64,000 bases of DNA from Limosilactobacillus alvi (GCF_016900115.1 NZ_JACJJQ010000002.1:38146-102145); one strand, 5' to 3'; positions 25,721-34,024 are shown, counted from the first letter of the stretch. Numbers and translations: made by a program. Notes: generated by a model not told the origin, from the sequence alone.

Positions 25721-26446
25721 ATGGAAAAGGCAGAACACGGTTGGTGGTATAACCAACTATTTACGAATTGGAAAAAATTTGAAATTATCTATGTCTTAAT
25801 TCTAGTAGCCTTACAAATTGTGGTTTATCTTATTGCACCCGATAGTTGGATTGGGATGATATCAGGGGTTGCCGGAACTTTATGCTTGGTCTACGGGATG
25901 AAAGGACGGAAGATTTCCTTTATCTTTGGGATAATTCAATGTCTAGCGATGACTTATGTTGCTTGGATCAGCCATGCTTATGGATCGTTTGCAATGGATA
26001 TTTTCTATGTAATTTCACAACCAATCGGCTGGTTCATGTGGGGACATGATGAAGCTACGAAACGCTTCTCAAAACAAACTAGAAATTTAATTTTCGCTGG
26101 AGCATTTGTTGCCTGGGCAATTGGGTGGTGGATTTTAGCGATGGTCCACGGACAACTACCATACTTTGATTCGATTAACTTTGTGGTTAGTTTTATTGCG
26201 CAAGTTCTTTACATTCTGAAGTACCAAGAAAACTGGTCGCTTTGGATTGTGGTTAACTTAGCAAATATCATCTACTGGGGAATTTTAGCAGTTCAAGTAG
26301 CAACTGGGACAACTCATATCGGGACTTTTGGCGCAGCTCTTTCACAAGTTGCCCTACAAGCGGCGTTACTTTTTAATTCCTTCTATGCAACGAAGGTTTG
26401 GGCAAGTGGAGAAGCCGATAATGAAGGTGGAGCTGGTCAGGGTTAA
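25721..26446 (+). CDS. pnuC: PnuC-type nicotinamide riboside transporter
   Basis: The 241-residue membrane protein has about seven spans and PnuC features: SGVAGTLCLVYGMKGRKISFIFG at the N-terminal part and ENWSLWIVVNLANIIYWG near the end. PnuC proteins mediate facilitated uptake of nicotinamide riboside, trapped by later metabolism. Here phosphorolysis by the upstream enzyme could serve as the trap. The start follows GGAGG. Element A follows the stop within ten bases. Confidence 0.9.
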   Translation: MEKAEHGWWYNQLFTNWKKFEIIYVLILVALQIVVYLIAPDSWIGMISGVAGTLCLVYGMKGRKISFIFGIIQCLAMTYVAWISHAYGSFAMDIFYVISQPIGWFMWGHDEATKRFSKQTRNLIFAGAFVAWAIGWWILAMVHGQLPYFDSINFVVSFIAQVLYILKYQENWSLWIVVNLANIIYWGILAVQVATGTTHIGTFGAALSQVALQAALLFNSFYATKVWASGEADNEGGAGQG

Positions 26447-26451
26447 CTAAA

Positions 26452-26582
26452 TCGGTTGGTGCGACCGTTAGGGAAGCAACTGCTATTCAGCTACTGCTTT
26501 GACCTTAGTTACTGAGTAACATTTGGAGATGCAAGAGGGGCTGGGAAGAAACGCACGTTTCTTCCCAGCCCCCCCCTTTTTT
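26452..26582 (+). repeat. Element A, 3' half with terminator after pnuC
   Basis: It contains the conserved tail from GGTTGGTGCGACCG through TTACTGAGTAACATTTGGAGATG, almost identical to full copies, and GGGGCTGGGAAGAAAC/GTTTCTTCCCAGCCCC. The head hairpin is absent. It starts six bases after the pnuC stop. Confidence 0.82.
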
Positions 26583-26638
26583 GCTTCAAATGTCGGTCGA
26601 GACAGTAACTAAGTGGCCCCGATCTCCCTTATAGTTAG

Positions 26639-27544
26639 CTATTCCTTTTCCTGAATCTTTTCCAAATCTTGATATTGATCTAGCATCCATTGGACGTAAG
26701 TTTTACCATTAGGTTTGGTTTCCGTTATGTTGAGAACAGGAATGTTATTTTGCTTTGCAGTTTTAAGAAGGTTTTTAACAACAGGACTACTTTCTTGAGG
26801 ATTATTAACAAAGAAAGCAATTCGATGGTTTTGCATATCGGCTTTCATTTCTTGGATATCCTTTGGGGAAGGATCGGTCCCATCTTCGACTGCTTTGGCA
26901 AAGTGAGAATTGTTGATTTGGTATCCAAGGTTAGCTAAGGCATAGTTGAAAACCGGTTCACTGACATCAACGCGATTGTTAGTTGCTTGCACACGTTGCT
27001 TGCTAGCTTGAATAGTTGCGTCCAACTTTTTGAACTTCTTTTGGTATGCTTGAGCATTTTGCTTAAATTCCGTTTTGTGGGTCGGGTCAAGTTGGCCAAA
27101 GCGTTGTGCTAGGACATTAGCAAGTTTAGCCATGGTTTGCGGTTGGTACCAGATATGTTCGTTGGCCCCCATTTGCTTGTGAGCTACTGTTGTGCCAACA
27201 ACAATTTGTTGTTTTTCCTTACCAGCGGATTTAACCAGTTTAGTCAGCCAGCCATCGTAGCCAAGACCGTTGGTAATGATCACGTTCGCTTGACTAACTT
27301 CTTTCGCTTCTTTCGTCGTAACCTTGAAATCATGAGGGTCGGTTGCTTCACTTTTGATGATCGAAGTAACCTGCCCGTGTTTTCCAGCAACTGCTGTAGC
27401 AACTTCACCATAAAAATTCAGACTCGTAACAACCCGAATTGACGATGGTTTTGAATCATTGTTTGGCTGATGATGAAAGTAAAATACCGCTCCAAGGATA
27501 ATAACCAAAAGGCTAATTACTCCAAGGATAACTTTTTTAGACAT
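26639..27544 (-). CDS. Zinc/manganese-type ABC transporter substrate-binding protein
   Basis: The 301-residue cluster A-I (ZnuA/AdcA-like) protein has the metal segments DPHDF and EHIWYQ, then a C-lobe with VSEPVFNYALANLGY and FVNNPQESSPVVKNLL. A membrane helix at residues 5-22 is not followed by a lipobox cysteine, so it looks membrane-anchored rather than a classical lipoprotein. No ATPase or permease gene lies next to it. The start follows AGGAGG. A Zur-like operator upstream suggests repression by zinc and therefore zinc as substrate. Confidence 0.88.
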   Translation of the reverse strand: MSKKVILGVISLLVIILGAVFYFHHQPNNDSKPSSIRVVTSLNFYGEVATAVAGKHGQVTSIIKSEATDPHDFKVTTKEAKEVSQANVIITNGLGYDGWLTKLVKSAGKEKQQIVVGTTVAHKQMGANEHIWYQPQTMAKLANVLAQRFGQLDPTHKTEFKQNAQAYQKKFKKLDATIQASKQRVQATNNRVDVSEPVFNYALANLGYQINNSHFAKAVEDGTDPSPKDIQEMKADMQNHRIAFFVNNPQESSPVVKNLLKTAKQNNIPVLNITETKPNGKTYVQWMLDQYQDLEKIQEKE

Positions 27545-27570
27545 GGATAATTCCTCCTAAATTTTTTCTA

Positions 27571-27589
27571 AATAGTAATAATTACTATT
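27571..27589. promoter_or_regulatory. Zur-like operator
   Basis: AATAGTAAT-A-ATTACTATT is a perfect 19-base palindrome about 25 bases upstream of the binding-protein start. It closely resembles the Bacillus Zur box core CGTAATNATTACG. Zinc-dependent repression is inferred. Confidence 0.72.
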
Positions 27590-27831
27590 AATCTAGAAAG
27601 AATATACATGGCTGTTTGAAAAAAAGCAAGCTAAAATTTGGAATTTGTTTGATATTCAGTTTAATTCGCGAAATAGTTTTATTAACAATGAGAAGAAGTG
27701 AAAAATGCAGTCCCGCTGAGCCGTAGTTAATCGTATTGGTAAATTAGTTTTCTTAGTTGGATACTGGCTGAACCATGTTGTTTACAATTAAGAAATTAAG
27801 ATGCTGTGTATCAAAGTGCGAATATAGCAAA
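27590..27831. other. Intergenic stretch with no recognised gene
   Basis: It is AT-rich with stops in all frames. It probably contains the promoter of the metal-binding protein on the minus strand and the 3' region of the surface-protein gene. Nothing else was recognised. Confidence 0.4.
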
Positions 27832-27872
27832 CGAGGCTACGAAGAAGATAATCGCTCTTCTCCGTAGCCTCG
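27832..27872 (-). terminator. Hairpin downstream of the surface-protein gene
   Basis: CGAGGCTACG (27832-27841) pairs with CGTAGCCTCG (27863-27872), with further GAAGA/TCTTC pairing inside. It sits seven bases beyond the stop of the minus-strand gene; the T run is weak. Confidence 0.7.
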
Positions 27873-27878
27873 CGTTGT

Positions 27879-28733
27879 TTAGTTTAATTTCATTAATTTA
27901 TTATGTTGAAAGTTAATTTTGAAAACCCAAGAAATAGTTAGTAAGAGTAAGGCTCCGATGATAACTGGAATTATCTTTGAGTCACGAGCCAAAATATTTA
28001 TTTGTCCCGGATCTAATTTAAGATGGGTTGCCAGTGATTTGGTTGGCTTGACTTGAACTGTTGGTAGTACCAGTGGATGATGATAAGGAAACACAAGGTG
28101 TTGTGTTTTCGTTGAATAGTCAGTTGGCATTGTTTCAGTTGGAGTCGTCTTCATGACTGTCATTTCCTGTTGGGAACCTTGGTTAGGTTGTGGTTGTGAA
28201 TTAGCTAGTGGTTGACTAAGTTGGGGTTGGGACTCTTGGTTTACCTCTAAAATTGATGGCCTAGTCACAGGTATAGCATAGCCACTTTGCAGTTGGTCTA
28301 CTGGAGCATGATACCACTGTTGGAAAGATTGTGGTGACGTAAAATGGTAATGATAACGTTTTGGTTTTTCTGGTGAAGCTTGTTCATTTAATGATCCTGA
28401 AGGGGAAGGTGAAGGGCTTACAACTTGTGATGATGCAATTTGATCAGTCAATGATGAAGAAGGCTGATCGTTAGGTATTGCTACTAAGCCAACCGTGGGA
28501 GAGACAGGATTAGCATCTGGGGAAACATCGGCTGACGCTTCATTTGGTGTAAATTGGGTGGTTGTTGCCGGTTGATAATTGGTCTGATTTGAATTTGTCT
28601 CATTGACGGCAGTATTAGTAATCAGTTCATTGGGAGTAATCGGATCCGCTTGCCCCACAAGCGGTAAAGACATTAAGCAACCGCTGATGGTAGCTGTTAA
28701 AATTAGTTTGCCAAATTGCCCTGGGGTAACCAT
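27879..28733 (-). CDS. Secreted Pro/Ser/Gln/Thr-rich protein with C-terminal membrane anchor
   Basis: About 284 residues. A signal peptide (LILTATISGCLMSLPLVGQA) leads into a low-complexity Ser/Pro/Gln/Asn/Thr-rich extracellular region without cysteines after the signal. A YHYHF-type aromatic patch lies in the middle. Near the C terminus there is one hydrophobic span (IIPVIIGALLLLTISWVF) and a short basic tail. No LPXTG sortase motif is seen, so it is probably held by the span. I do not recognise the family; a cell-surface or adhesion-like role is only a guess. ATG 28733 lies eight bases after GGAAGGAG. Confidence 0.7.
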   Translation of the reverse strand: MVTPGQFGKLILTATISGCLMSLPLVGQADPITPNELITNTAVNETNSNQTNYQPATTTQFTPNEASADVSPDANPVSPTVGLVAIPNDQPSSSLTDQIASSQVVSPSPSPSGSLNEQASPEKPKRYHYHFTSPQSFQQWYHAPVDQLQSGYAIPVTRPSILEVNQESQPQLSQPLANSQPQPNQGSQQEMTVMKTTPTETMPTDYSTKTQHLVFPYHHPLVLPTVQVKPTKSLATHLKLDPGQINILARDSKIIPVIIGALLLLTISWVFKINFQHNKLMKLN

Positions 28734-28897
28734 CGCATCTTCTCCTTCCAAAATTTTAAATTTCTGTTAATAATTATAACATAGTGGGTCAAGGATAAAG
28801 TGATTTAGCTACTAAAAGTAAGCAAGATGATGGACAGAAAGGTAAAAAGCAAGTATCATTACGATAATACTTGGAGAAATTAAAGGAGCGCATCAGA

Positions 28898-29830
28898 ATG
28901 AGTGAAGAAAAGAAAACCAACTATGATGTAATTGTGATTGGCGCTGGTCCTGGTGGGATGACGGCAGCTATGTATGCTTCCCGGGCTGATCTTTCCGTTT
29001 TAATGCTTGATCGGGGAATCTACGGTGGTAACCTAAATAATACCGCTGAAATTGAAAACTATACTGGCTTTAAATCCGTTCAAGGGCCAGATCTTGCTAA
29101 GCAAATGTATGAAGGGGCAACCCAATTTGGGGCTGACTATGCCTACGGTGCCGTTGAAAAGGTTGAATTGATTGGTGATGAAAAGCAAGTTACGACTGAC
29201 ATGGGGGAAACCTTTACGGCAAAGGCCTTAGTCATCGCAACTGGTTCTGACCAACGAAAGCTTGGCGTCCCCGGAGAAAGCGAATTTTCAGGTCGAGGTG
29301 TTTCCTACTGTGCGGTTTGTGATGGGGCGTTCTTTAAGGGAAAGAACCTAATTGTTGTCGGTGGGGGCGACTCTGCCGTTGAAGAAGGGGCCTTTTTAAC
29401 CCAACTGGCTGCTAAAGTGACGGTCTTAGTGCGGAGTGACAAGCTACGGGCGCAACCGATTGTTCAAGATAAAGCCTTTAAGAATCCAAAGATGGAATTT
29501 GTTTATAACACGAGTGTTACAGAAATTGTTGGGGATGAAATGGCGGTAACCGGGGTCAAGACCGTGAATAACCAAACGGGTGAAACTGGTGAAATTGCTG
29601 CTGATGGGGTCTTCATCTACGTTGGCAATGTTCCAATGACTGAACCATTTAAGGATCTTGGTATTCTTAACGAAAAGGGCTGGGTTGAAACGGACGAAAA
29701 GATGGCGACAAAGGTACCAGGAATCTTTGCCGTTGGTGATGTTCGGAATACAGTCCTGCGCCAAGTCGCCACTGCTGTTGGTGATGGGGCTATCGCCGGC
29801 CAACAAGTGTATAAGTATTTAGAAGGTTAA
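28898..29830 (+). CDS. trxB: Thioredoxin reductase
   Basis: The 310-residue flavoprotein reduces thioredoxin with NADPH. It has the FAD motif GAGPGG (15-20), the redox pair CAVC (C138, C141), the NADPH motif GGGDSA and the C-terminal FAD segment GIFAVGDVRN. ATG 28898 is preferred, with an AAAGGAG site nine bases ahead; TTG 28871 lacks one. It appears monocistronic. Confidence 0.96.
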   Translation: MSEEKKTNYDVIVIGAGPGGMTAAMYASRADLSVLMLDRGIYGGNLNNTAEIENYTGFKSVQGPDLAKQMYEGATQFGADYAYGAVEKVELIGDEKQVTTDMGETFTAKALVIATGSDQRKLGVPGESEFSGRGVSYCAVCDGAFFKGKNLIVVGGGDSAVEEGAFLTQLAAKVTVLVRSDKLRAQPIVQDKAFKNPKMEFVYNTSVTEIVGDEMAVTGVKTVNNQTGETGEIAADGVFIYVGNVPMTEPFKDLGILNEKGWVETDEKMATKVPGIFAVGDVRNTVLRQVATAVGDGAIAGQQVYKYLEG

Positions 29831-29852
29831 CAGACTTTGCTAAAAATTTTGC

Positions 29853-29934
29853 GATGATAAGCACACCGGCGTAGCGGCCGGAAGAAAGCAAGTCTGCGCC
29901 GACGCCACCGAAAATTGTGGCTACTTATCGAGAT
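29853..29934. other. GC-rich nested hairpin after trxB
   Basis: Complementary blocks nest as GATAAG/CTTATC, CAC/GTG, GGCGT/ACGCC and CGGC/GCCG. It is clearly richer in GC than its surroundings and has no T run. It could be a 3'-UTR structure, a palindromic repeat or a small RNA. Confidence 0.5.
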
Positions 29935-29953
29935 TGATTATTCTAAACATTAG

Positions 29954-30006
29954 TAACAAGAGAGTGGGATCTAAAGCTAATTGGGTATTGATTTCACTCT
30001 TTTCTT
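29954..30006 (+). terminator. Possible terminator before the HAD gene
   Basis: AAGAGAGTG pairs with CACTCTTTT across a long loop, followed by further T-rich sequence. The loop is long, so support is moderate. Confidence 0.45.
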
Positions 30007-30033
30007 GTATTTTCTGCGATTAGGGTGAGAAAA

Positions 30034-30804
30034 ATGCCATATTTGATTAGTGATTTAGACCATACGTTATTAAACGAAAAAGGCGAGATCTCGGAATTTA
30101 CTAGAAAAGTAATTCGGCAAAGCGATTGGCAAGTTATGCTAGCCTCAGCCCGAATGCCTAGTCAGATGGTTGATTTAATTACGGAATTAAAGTTAACGGG
30201 ACCGCAGTTAGCCTTAAATGGCGCGGTAATCTTTCAATATCAAAATGAACGGCTAGAAAGATTACAGCATCAGCCGGTCCCGGACAAATTAGCGCAACAA
30301 TTATTTGAATTAGTCCATCAGCAATTGAAACTACCAATCCAGTGGGTCGCCAACAATAAATTCTGGTCAACCGAATGGACCCCACAAGTTCAAATGGAAA
30401 TTGATTATACTGGCGTTAAAGTTCAATATGCTTCACAATTACCGACAATTACAATCGATGACTTTTTAATTCAAATTCCGGATCCAATAAAATTTAACCA
30501 AGTTCAAAACTTGATCCATGAACAGTTACCAAATTTGACCTTAGCAGATTCAGGCGATGGGTACCTAGTTATTACAGCTCCGGGGGTTAATAAAGCTCAA
30601 GCAGTTCATTATTTGCTAAATCAGAATATTCCCAGCCAGCAAATTGTGGCGGTTGGGGATGATTTGAATGATTTACCAATGCTAAAGGCAGCGGGAATAC
30701 CAATGGCGGTTGCCAATGCTAAACCAGCCCTCAAAGCGGTAGCCAAAAAAATTCTTTTGGATAATGAAAGCGATGGGATTGCGCATTTTCTTCGACAATC
30801 TTAA
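30034..30804 (+). CDS. Cof-type HAD hydrolase
   Basis: The 256-residue HAD-IIB phosphatase has ISDLDHTLL (nucleophile Asp, motif I), MLASAR (motif II Ser replaced within the usual region) and VGDDLNDLPMLKAAG (motif IV). The cap domain is of the Cof type. Substrates in this family are usually sugar phosphates or flavin/nucleotide phosphates and cannot be read from sequence. ATG 30034 follows AGGGTGAG; GTG 30025 is inside that site. Confidence 0.88.
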   Translation: MPYLISDLDHTLLNEKGEISEFTRKVIRQSDWQVMLASARMPSQMVDLITELKLTGPQLALNGAVIFQYQNERLERLQHQPVPDKLAQQLFELVHQQLKLPIQWVANNKFWSTEWTPQVQMEIDYTGVKVQYASQLPTITIDDFLIQIPDPIKFNQVQNLIHEQLPNLTLADSGDGYLVITAPGVNKAQAVHYLLNQNIPSQQIVAVGDDLNDLPMLKAAGIPMAVANAKPALKAVAKKILLDNESDGIAHFLRQS

Positions 30805-30890
30805 TTCCGTGTATTTTCACACAAATTGCCATGCGGTATACTAGGAATTGTGAGAATTGATAAATCGACTTTCAGATAGGAGATGTTTCT

Positions 30891-32603
30891 TTGAGTTGGA
30901 AGGAAACTTACCAAACTTGGGTAAATGAGCCACGTTTGGCTGCTGATTTAAAGCAGAAATTAACAACAATGACGGACGAAGAAAAGGAAGATGCTTTCTA
31001 TGGTCCTCTTTCTTTCGGAACGGCCGGAATGCGGGGCTTGATGGGGCCCGGGACTAACCGGATGAACATTTATACGGTTCGTCAAGCAACGGCTGGTTTA
31101 GCTGCTTTGATGGAATCACTTGGGGATGAAACAAAGCAACGAGGGGTTGCCATCGGTTTTGATTCCCGGCACCATTCTGCCGAATTTGCGCATGATTGTG
31201 CGCGGGTTCTTGGGGCCCACCAAATTCCTGTCTTTATCTATGACAATGTGCGGCCAACACCAGAATTGTCCTTCGCCGTTCGTTACAATCACGCTTACGC
31301 CGGGATTATGATTACGGCTTCCCACAACCCTAAGGAATACAATGGCTACAAGATTTACGGGGAAGACGGGGGTCAATTACCACCAAAGGAATCTGACCAA
31401 ATGACGGCTTATATTCGCCAAATTGACGATGTATTTGGCATCGAATTAGCTGACGAACAAGCGATGTTAAACAATGGCCTTGAAACTTTGATGGGGGAAG
31501 ATATTGACCATGCTTACCTTGAAGAAGCCAAGGCAGTTACGATTAATAATGACCTTGCTAAGGAATACGGCCGGGATATGAAGTTTGTCTTCTCCCCACT
31601 TTGCGGGACGGGGCGGATGCTCGGGGAACGCGCTTTGCGGCAAGCTGGGTTTGTTAACTTTGTGATTGAACCAACCGAAGCACAACCAAATGGTGACTTC
31701 CCTGGTTTAAAGAATCCAAATCCTGAGTTTGCAGAAGCCTTTACCCGGTCAATTGCCCTTGGTAAGCAAGTAGATGCGGATGTTTTGATTGCGACTGACC
31801 CTGATGCTGACCGGTTAGGGTGTGCAGTTCGGCAACCAAACGGTGAATACCAACTTTTGACGGGTAACCAAATTGCTTCTTTGATGCTGGCTTACATCCT
31901 GGAAGCGCACAAGCAAGCTGGTACTTTGCCAGCAAACGCTGCGGCAGTTAAGTCGATTGTTTCAACTAACTTTGCCGCTAAGATTGCGGCAAGCTATGGG
32001 GTTAAGATGATCAATGTCTTAACTGGATTTAAGTGGATTGCTGATCAAATTCATCAGTACGAAACGAAACACAATCACACCTTTATGTTTGGTTTTGAAG
32101 AAAGTTATGGGTACTTGGTTAAGCCATTCGTCCGGGATAAGGATGCCATCCAATCCTTGACGTTGTTAGCCGAAGTGGCTGCTTACTACCGGAGTCGGCA
32201 AATGACGCTTTACGATGGGGTACAAGAACTCTTTAAGAAGTACGGCTACTTCAAGGAAAAGACAATCGCTAATGTCTACGCCGGGGTGGATGGCCCGGCA
32301 AAAATCAAGGCCTTGATGAAGAAGTTCCGGGAAGAATCACCAAAGGAATTTGCTGGTCATAAGGTGGTGGCCTTAGAAGACCTAGCTAAGGGAACCAAGA
32401 CTTTAGCCGATGGAACAGTTGAAAAACTTGATATTCCAGCATCAAATGTTTTACGCTACGTTTTGGATGACGAAACTTGGATTGCAATCCGGCCTTCAGG
32501 AACGGAACCAAAGTTGAAGTACTATATTGGAACCTCTGCAACTACCGAAGAAGCAGCTAGCCAAAAGTTGGCTGATTTTGAAGCGGCTTTAGCTGAATTC
32601 TAA
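30891..32603 (+). CDS. pgcA: Phosphoglucomutase / phosphomannomutase (alpha-D-phosphohexomutase)
   Basis: It interconverts glucose-1- and glucose-6-phosphate, linking glycolysis with cell-wall sugar nucleotides. The 570-residue protein carries the phosphoserine loop TASHNP (S144), the metal loop DPDADR, the sugar-specificity segment GFEESYG and the phosphate-binding RPSGTEPKLKYY. The start is TTG 30891, eight bases after AGGAG; the ATG in between is out of frame. A clear terminator follows. Confidence 0.95.
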   Translation: MSWKETYQTWVNEPRLAADLKQKLTTMTDEEKEDAFYGPLSFGTAGMRGLMGPGTNRMNIYTVRQATAGLAALMESLGDETKQRGVAIGFDSRHHSAEFAHDCARVLGAHQIPVFIYDNVRPTPELSFAVRYNHAYAGIMITASHNPKEYNGYKIYGEDGGQLPPKESDQMTAYIRQIDDVFGIELADEQAMLNNGLETLMGEDIDHAYLEEAKAVTINNDLAKEYGRDMKFVFSPLCGTGRMLGERALRQAGFVNFVIEPTEAQPNGDFPGLKNPNPEFAEAFTRSIALGKQVDADVLIATDPDADRLGCAVRQPNGEYQLLTGNQIASLMLAYILEAHKQAGTLPANAAAVKSIVSTNFAAKIAASYGVKMINVLTGFKWIADQIHQYETKHNHTFMFGFEESYGYLVKPFVRDKDAIQSLTLLAEVAAYYRSRQMTLYDGVQELFKKYGYFKEKTIANVYAGVDGPAKIKALMKKFREESPKEFAGHKVVALEDLAKGTKTLADGTVEKLDIPASNVLRYVLDDETWIAIRPSGTEPKLKYYIGTSATTEEAASQKLADFEAALAEF

Positions 32604-32618
32604 AATAAATTAATTAAG

Positions 32619-32662
32619 AAAAGCCGTCTGGCTAGGATTCCTAGTTTGAGACGGCTTTCTTA
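32619..32662 (+). terminator. Terminator after pgcA
   Basis: AAGCCGTCT (32621-32629) pairs with AGACGGCTT (32649-32657), followed by TTCTT. Confidence 0.88.
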
Positions 32663-32689
32663 TAACCAAAAGTAATGGGGGAAGAATAA

Positions 32690-33325
32690 ATGGGGATGCA
32701 TGAATATTTAAAAAGTCTCAGTGATTTGGAAATGATTAACCGGGCACCGGGTTACTTTAAGTTTGAACAGCATAATGTTGCTGCACATTCTTTTAAGGTT
32801 ACTCAAGCGGCCCAAATGTTAGGGGATATTGAAGAAGCAGCGGGGAATGAAATTGATTGGCGTTCGCTTTATGAAAAGGCCCTTAACCATGATTATACGG
32901 AGCGGTTTATTGGCGATATCAAAACGCCCGTTAAGTATGCAACGCCGGAATTGCGGTCAATGTTGGCTAAAGTGGATCGTTCATTGACGGAGAACTTTAT
33001 TCAAACTGAAATACCAGCCGAATACCAAGCTGCTTATGAACGGCGGCTAGGTGAAGGAAAAGACAATTCACTAGAGGGAAAGATTCTATCAGTTGCCGAT
33101 AAAGTTGACTTGATGTATGAGTCCTTTGGTGAAATCCAAAAGGGGAATCCCGAACCGGTTTACATGGATATCTATAAGTCGAGCCTCGAAGCGATTATGA
33201 ACTTCAAACAAATGGCCAGTGTCCAATATTTCTTGAAAAAGATTTTGCCAGAATTATTGAAGGATAACGCTACCTCAAACAGTCAACAATTAGCGATTAT
33301 CACTACCCAAATTATTCAAAAGTAG
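32690..33325 (+). CDS. YfbR-type HD-domain hydrolase
   Basis: The 211-residue HD protein resembles 5'-deoxynucleotidase YfbR. It starts MHEYLKSLSDLEMINRAPG and has metal residues in AAHSF, LNHDYTE (HD as H-D) and SVADKVDLMYES. A role in dephosphorylating deoxynucleoside monophosphates is inferred from the family. The ATG is five bases after GGGGGAAG. A small membrane protein gene follows after eight bases. Confidence 0.83.
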   Translation: MGMHEYLKSLSDLEMINRAPGYFKFEQHNVAAHSFKVTQAAQMLGDIEEAAGNEIDWRSLYEKALNHDYTERFIGDIKTPVKYATPELRSMLAKVDRSLTENFIQTEIPAEYQAAYERRLGEGKDNSLEGKILSVADKVDLMYESFGEIQKGNPEPVYMDIYKSSLEAIMNFKQMASVQYFLKKILPELLKDNATSNSQQLAIITTQIIQK

Positions 33326-33333
33326 GTGATTTT

Positions 33334-33546
33334 GTGAAATATGATGGAGTGATCATCCTGAATGCGATTGGTAATCTGGGAATCTTTGCGGCCGGGGCGG
33401 CAATGATGGTCAAGGCCTGGTTGATTTTTATCGTTGGACTCATTATTTTTCTGGGCGCAACGATGGCTCATGCTTGGTACTTGGCAAACTTACGCCAACA
33501 AGTGAAAAAAGAAGTCGCAAAAGAACAACAAGTAAATAGTAAATAA
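33334..33546 (+). CDS. Small two-span membrane protein, function unknown
   Basis: The 70-residue protein starts at GTG. It has two hydrophobic stretches (GVIILNAIGNLGIFAAGAAM and AWLIFIVGLIIFLGATMAHA) and a basic/Gln tail. An AGGTGATTT site precedes the GTG, and the gene closely follows the HD gene, supporting translation. No family is recognised. Confidence 0.65.
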   Translation: MKYDGVIILNAIGNLGIFAAGAAMMVKAWLIFIVGLIIFLGATMAHAWYLANLRQQVKKEVAKEQQVNSK

Positions 33547-33560
33547 CCTAGAAAACAAAC

Positions 33561-33720
33561 TACAAAGGCTACTAATTTAAAGGTTCGAATGTAGTCAAGT
33601 TGGATTTTGTCGGCCTTACAGTTGGCATGATCTTCCTTGGCCTCACATGGGTTCGCCGACGACAGTAAATCTGGCTAACTTACCATGACTTAACCTTATT
33701 AGTAGCTTTTTTGTTATAGC
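33561..33720 (+). repeat. Element B, copy 1 (long hairpin ending in T run)
   Basis: GGCTACTAAT with AAGGTT at the 5' end pairs with AACCTT and ATTAGTAGC at the 3' end, then T6, enclosing about 120 bases. The segment from TCTTCCTTGG to TTAACCTT closely matches a second copy ending near 48852 (shared CATGGGTTCGC and GACGACAG). Confidence 0.65.
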
Positions 33721-33765
33721 TAAAATTATTAATCGGTTATACCAGCGTAGGAGCTGAATGGATCT

Positions 33766-33812
33766 TGAGGTTGGGGAAAAAGCTCCTTGACGGCCTGGTT
33801 GGGATAAGTTGA
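33766..33812 (+). repeat. Element A, 5' fragment
   Basis: Only the first 44 or so bases of element A remain: GAGGTTGGGGAAAAAGCTCC through CCTGGTTGGGATAAG. The matching descending arm is absent, so this copy cannot fold like the full ones. Confidence 0.75.
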
Positions 33813-33900
33813 CCGACGCACTGCAACGTTTCTTGGTGTATGGTTGGAAATTTTTTGATAAAAATTTGATCGCCAGAAAAGACTAGTCTCATGCACTTTT

Positions 33901-33926
33901 TGTAACCGTTTTAGGAAAACGTTTCC
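33901..33926. promoter_or_regulatory. LacI-type / cre-like operators upstream of gntK
   Basis: TGTAACCGTTTTAG (33901-33914) matches the cre consensus at 12 of 14 positions. Next to it is the palindrome GGAAAACGTTTCC (33914-33926), with a central ACGT typical of LacI-family operators. It may bind CcpA or the LacI-type regulator encoded at 37308. Confidence 0.55.
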
Positions 33927-33946
33927 CTTAGAACTTAGATATCGGG

Positions 33947-33975
33947 TTGACAACAAGGCATTCTTTGTGGATAAT
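33947..33975 (+). promoter_or_regulatory. Promoter of the gluconate operon
   Basis: A perfect TTGACA (33947-33952) and GATAAT (33970-33975) with 17-base spacing. LacI-type sites lie upstream and just downstream. Confidence 0.8.
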
Positions 33976-33993
33976 ACTTGGTGTATCGATAAA

Positions 33994-34007
33994 CGTAAGC
34001 GATTACA
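33994..34007 (+). promoter_or_regulatory. cre-like site just downstream of the gntK promoter
   Basis: CGTAAGCGATTACA matches TGWAANCGNTNWCA at 13 of 14 positions. At roughly +12 it could block elongation or initiation, consistent with carbon catabolite or gluconate-regulator control. Confidence 0.65.
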
Positions 34008-34024
34008 AAAAAGAGGAGAGAAGC

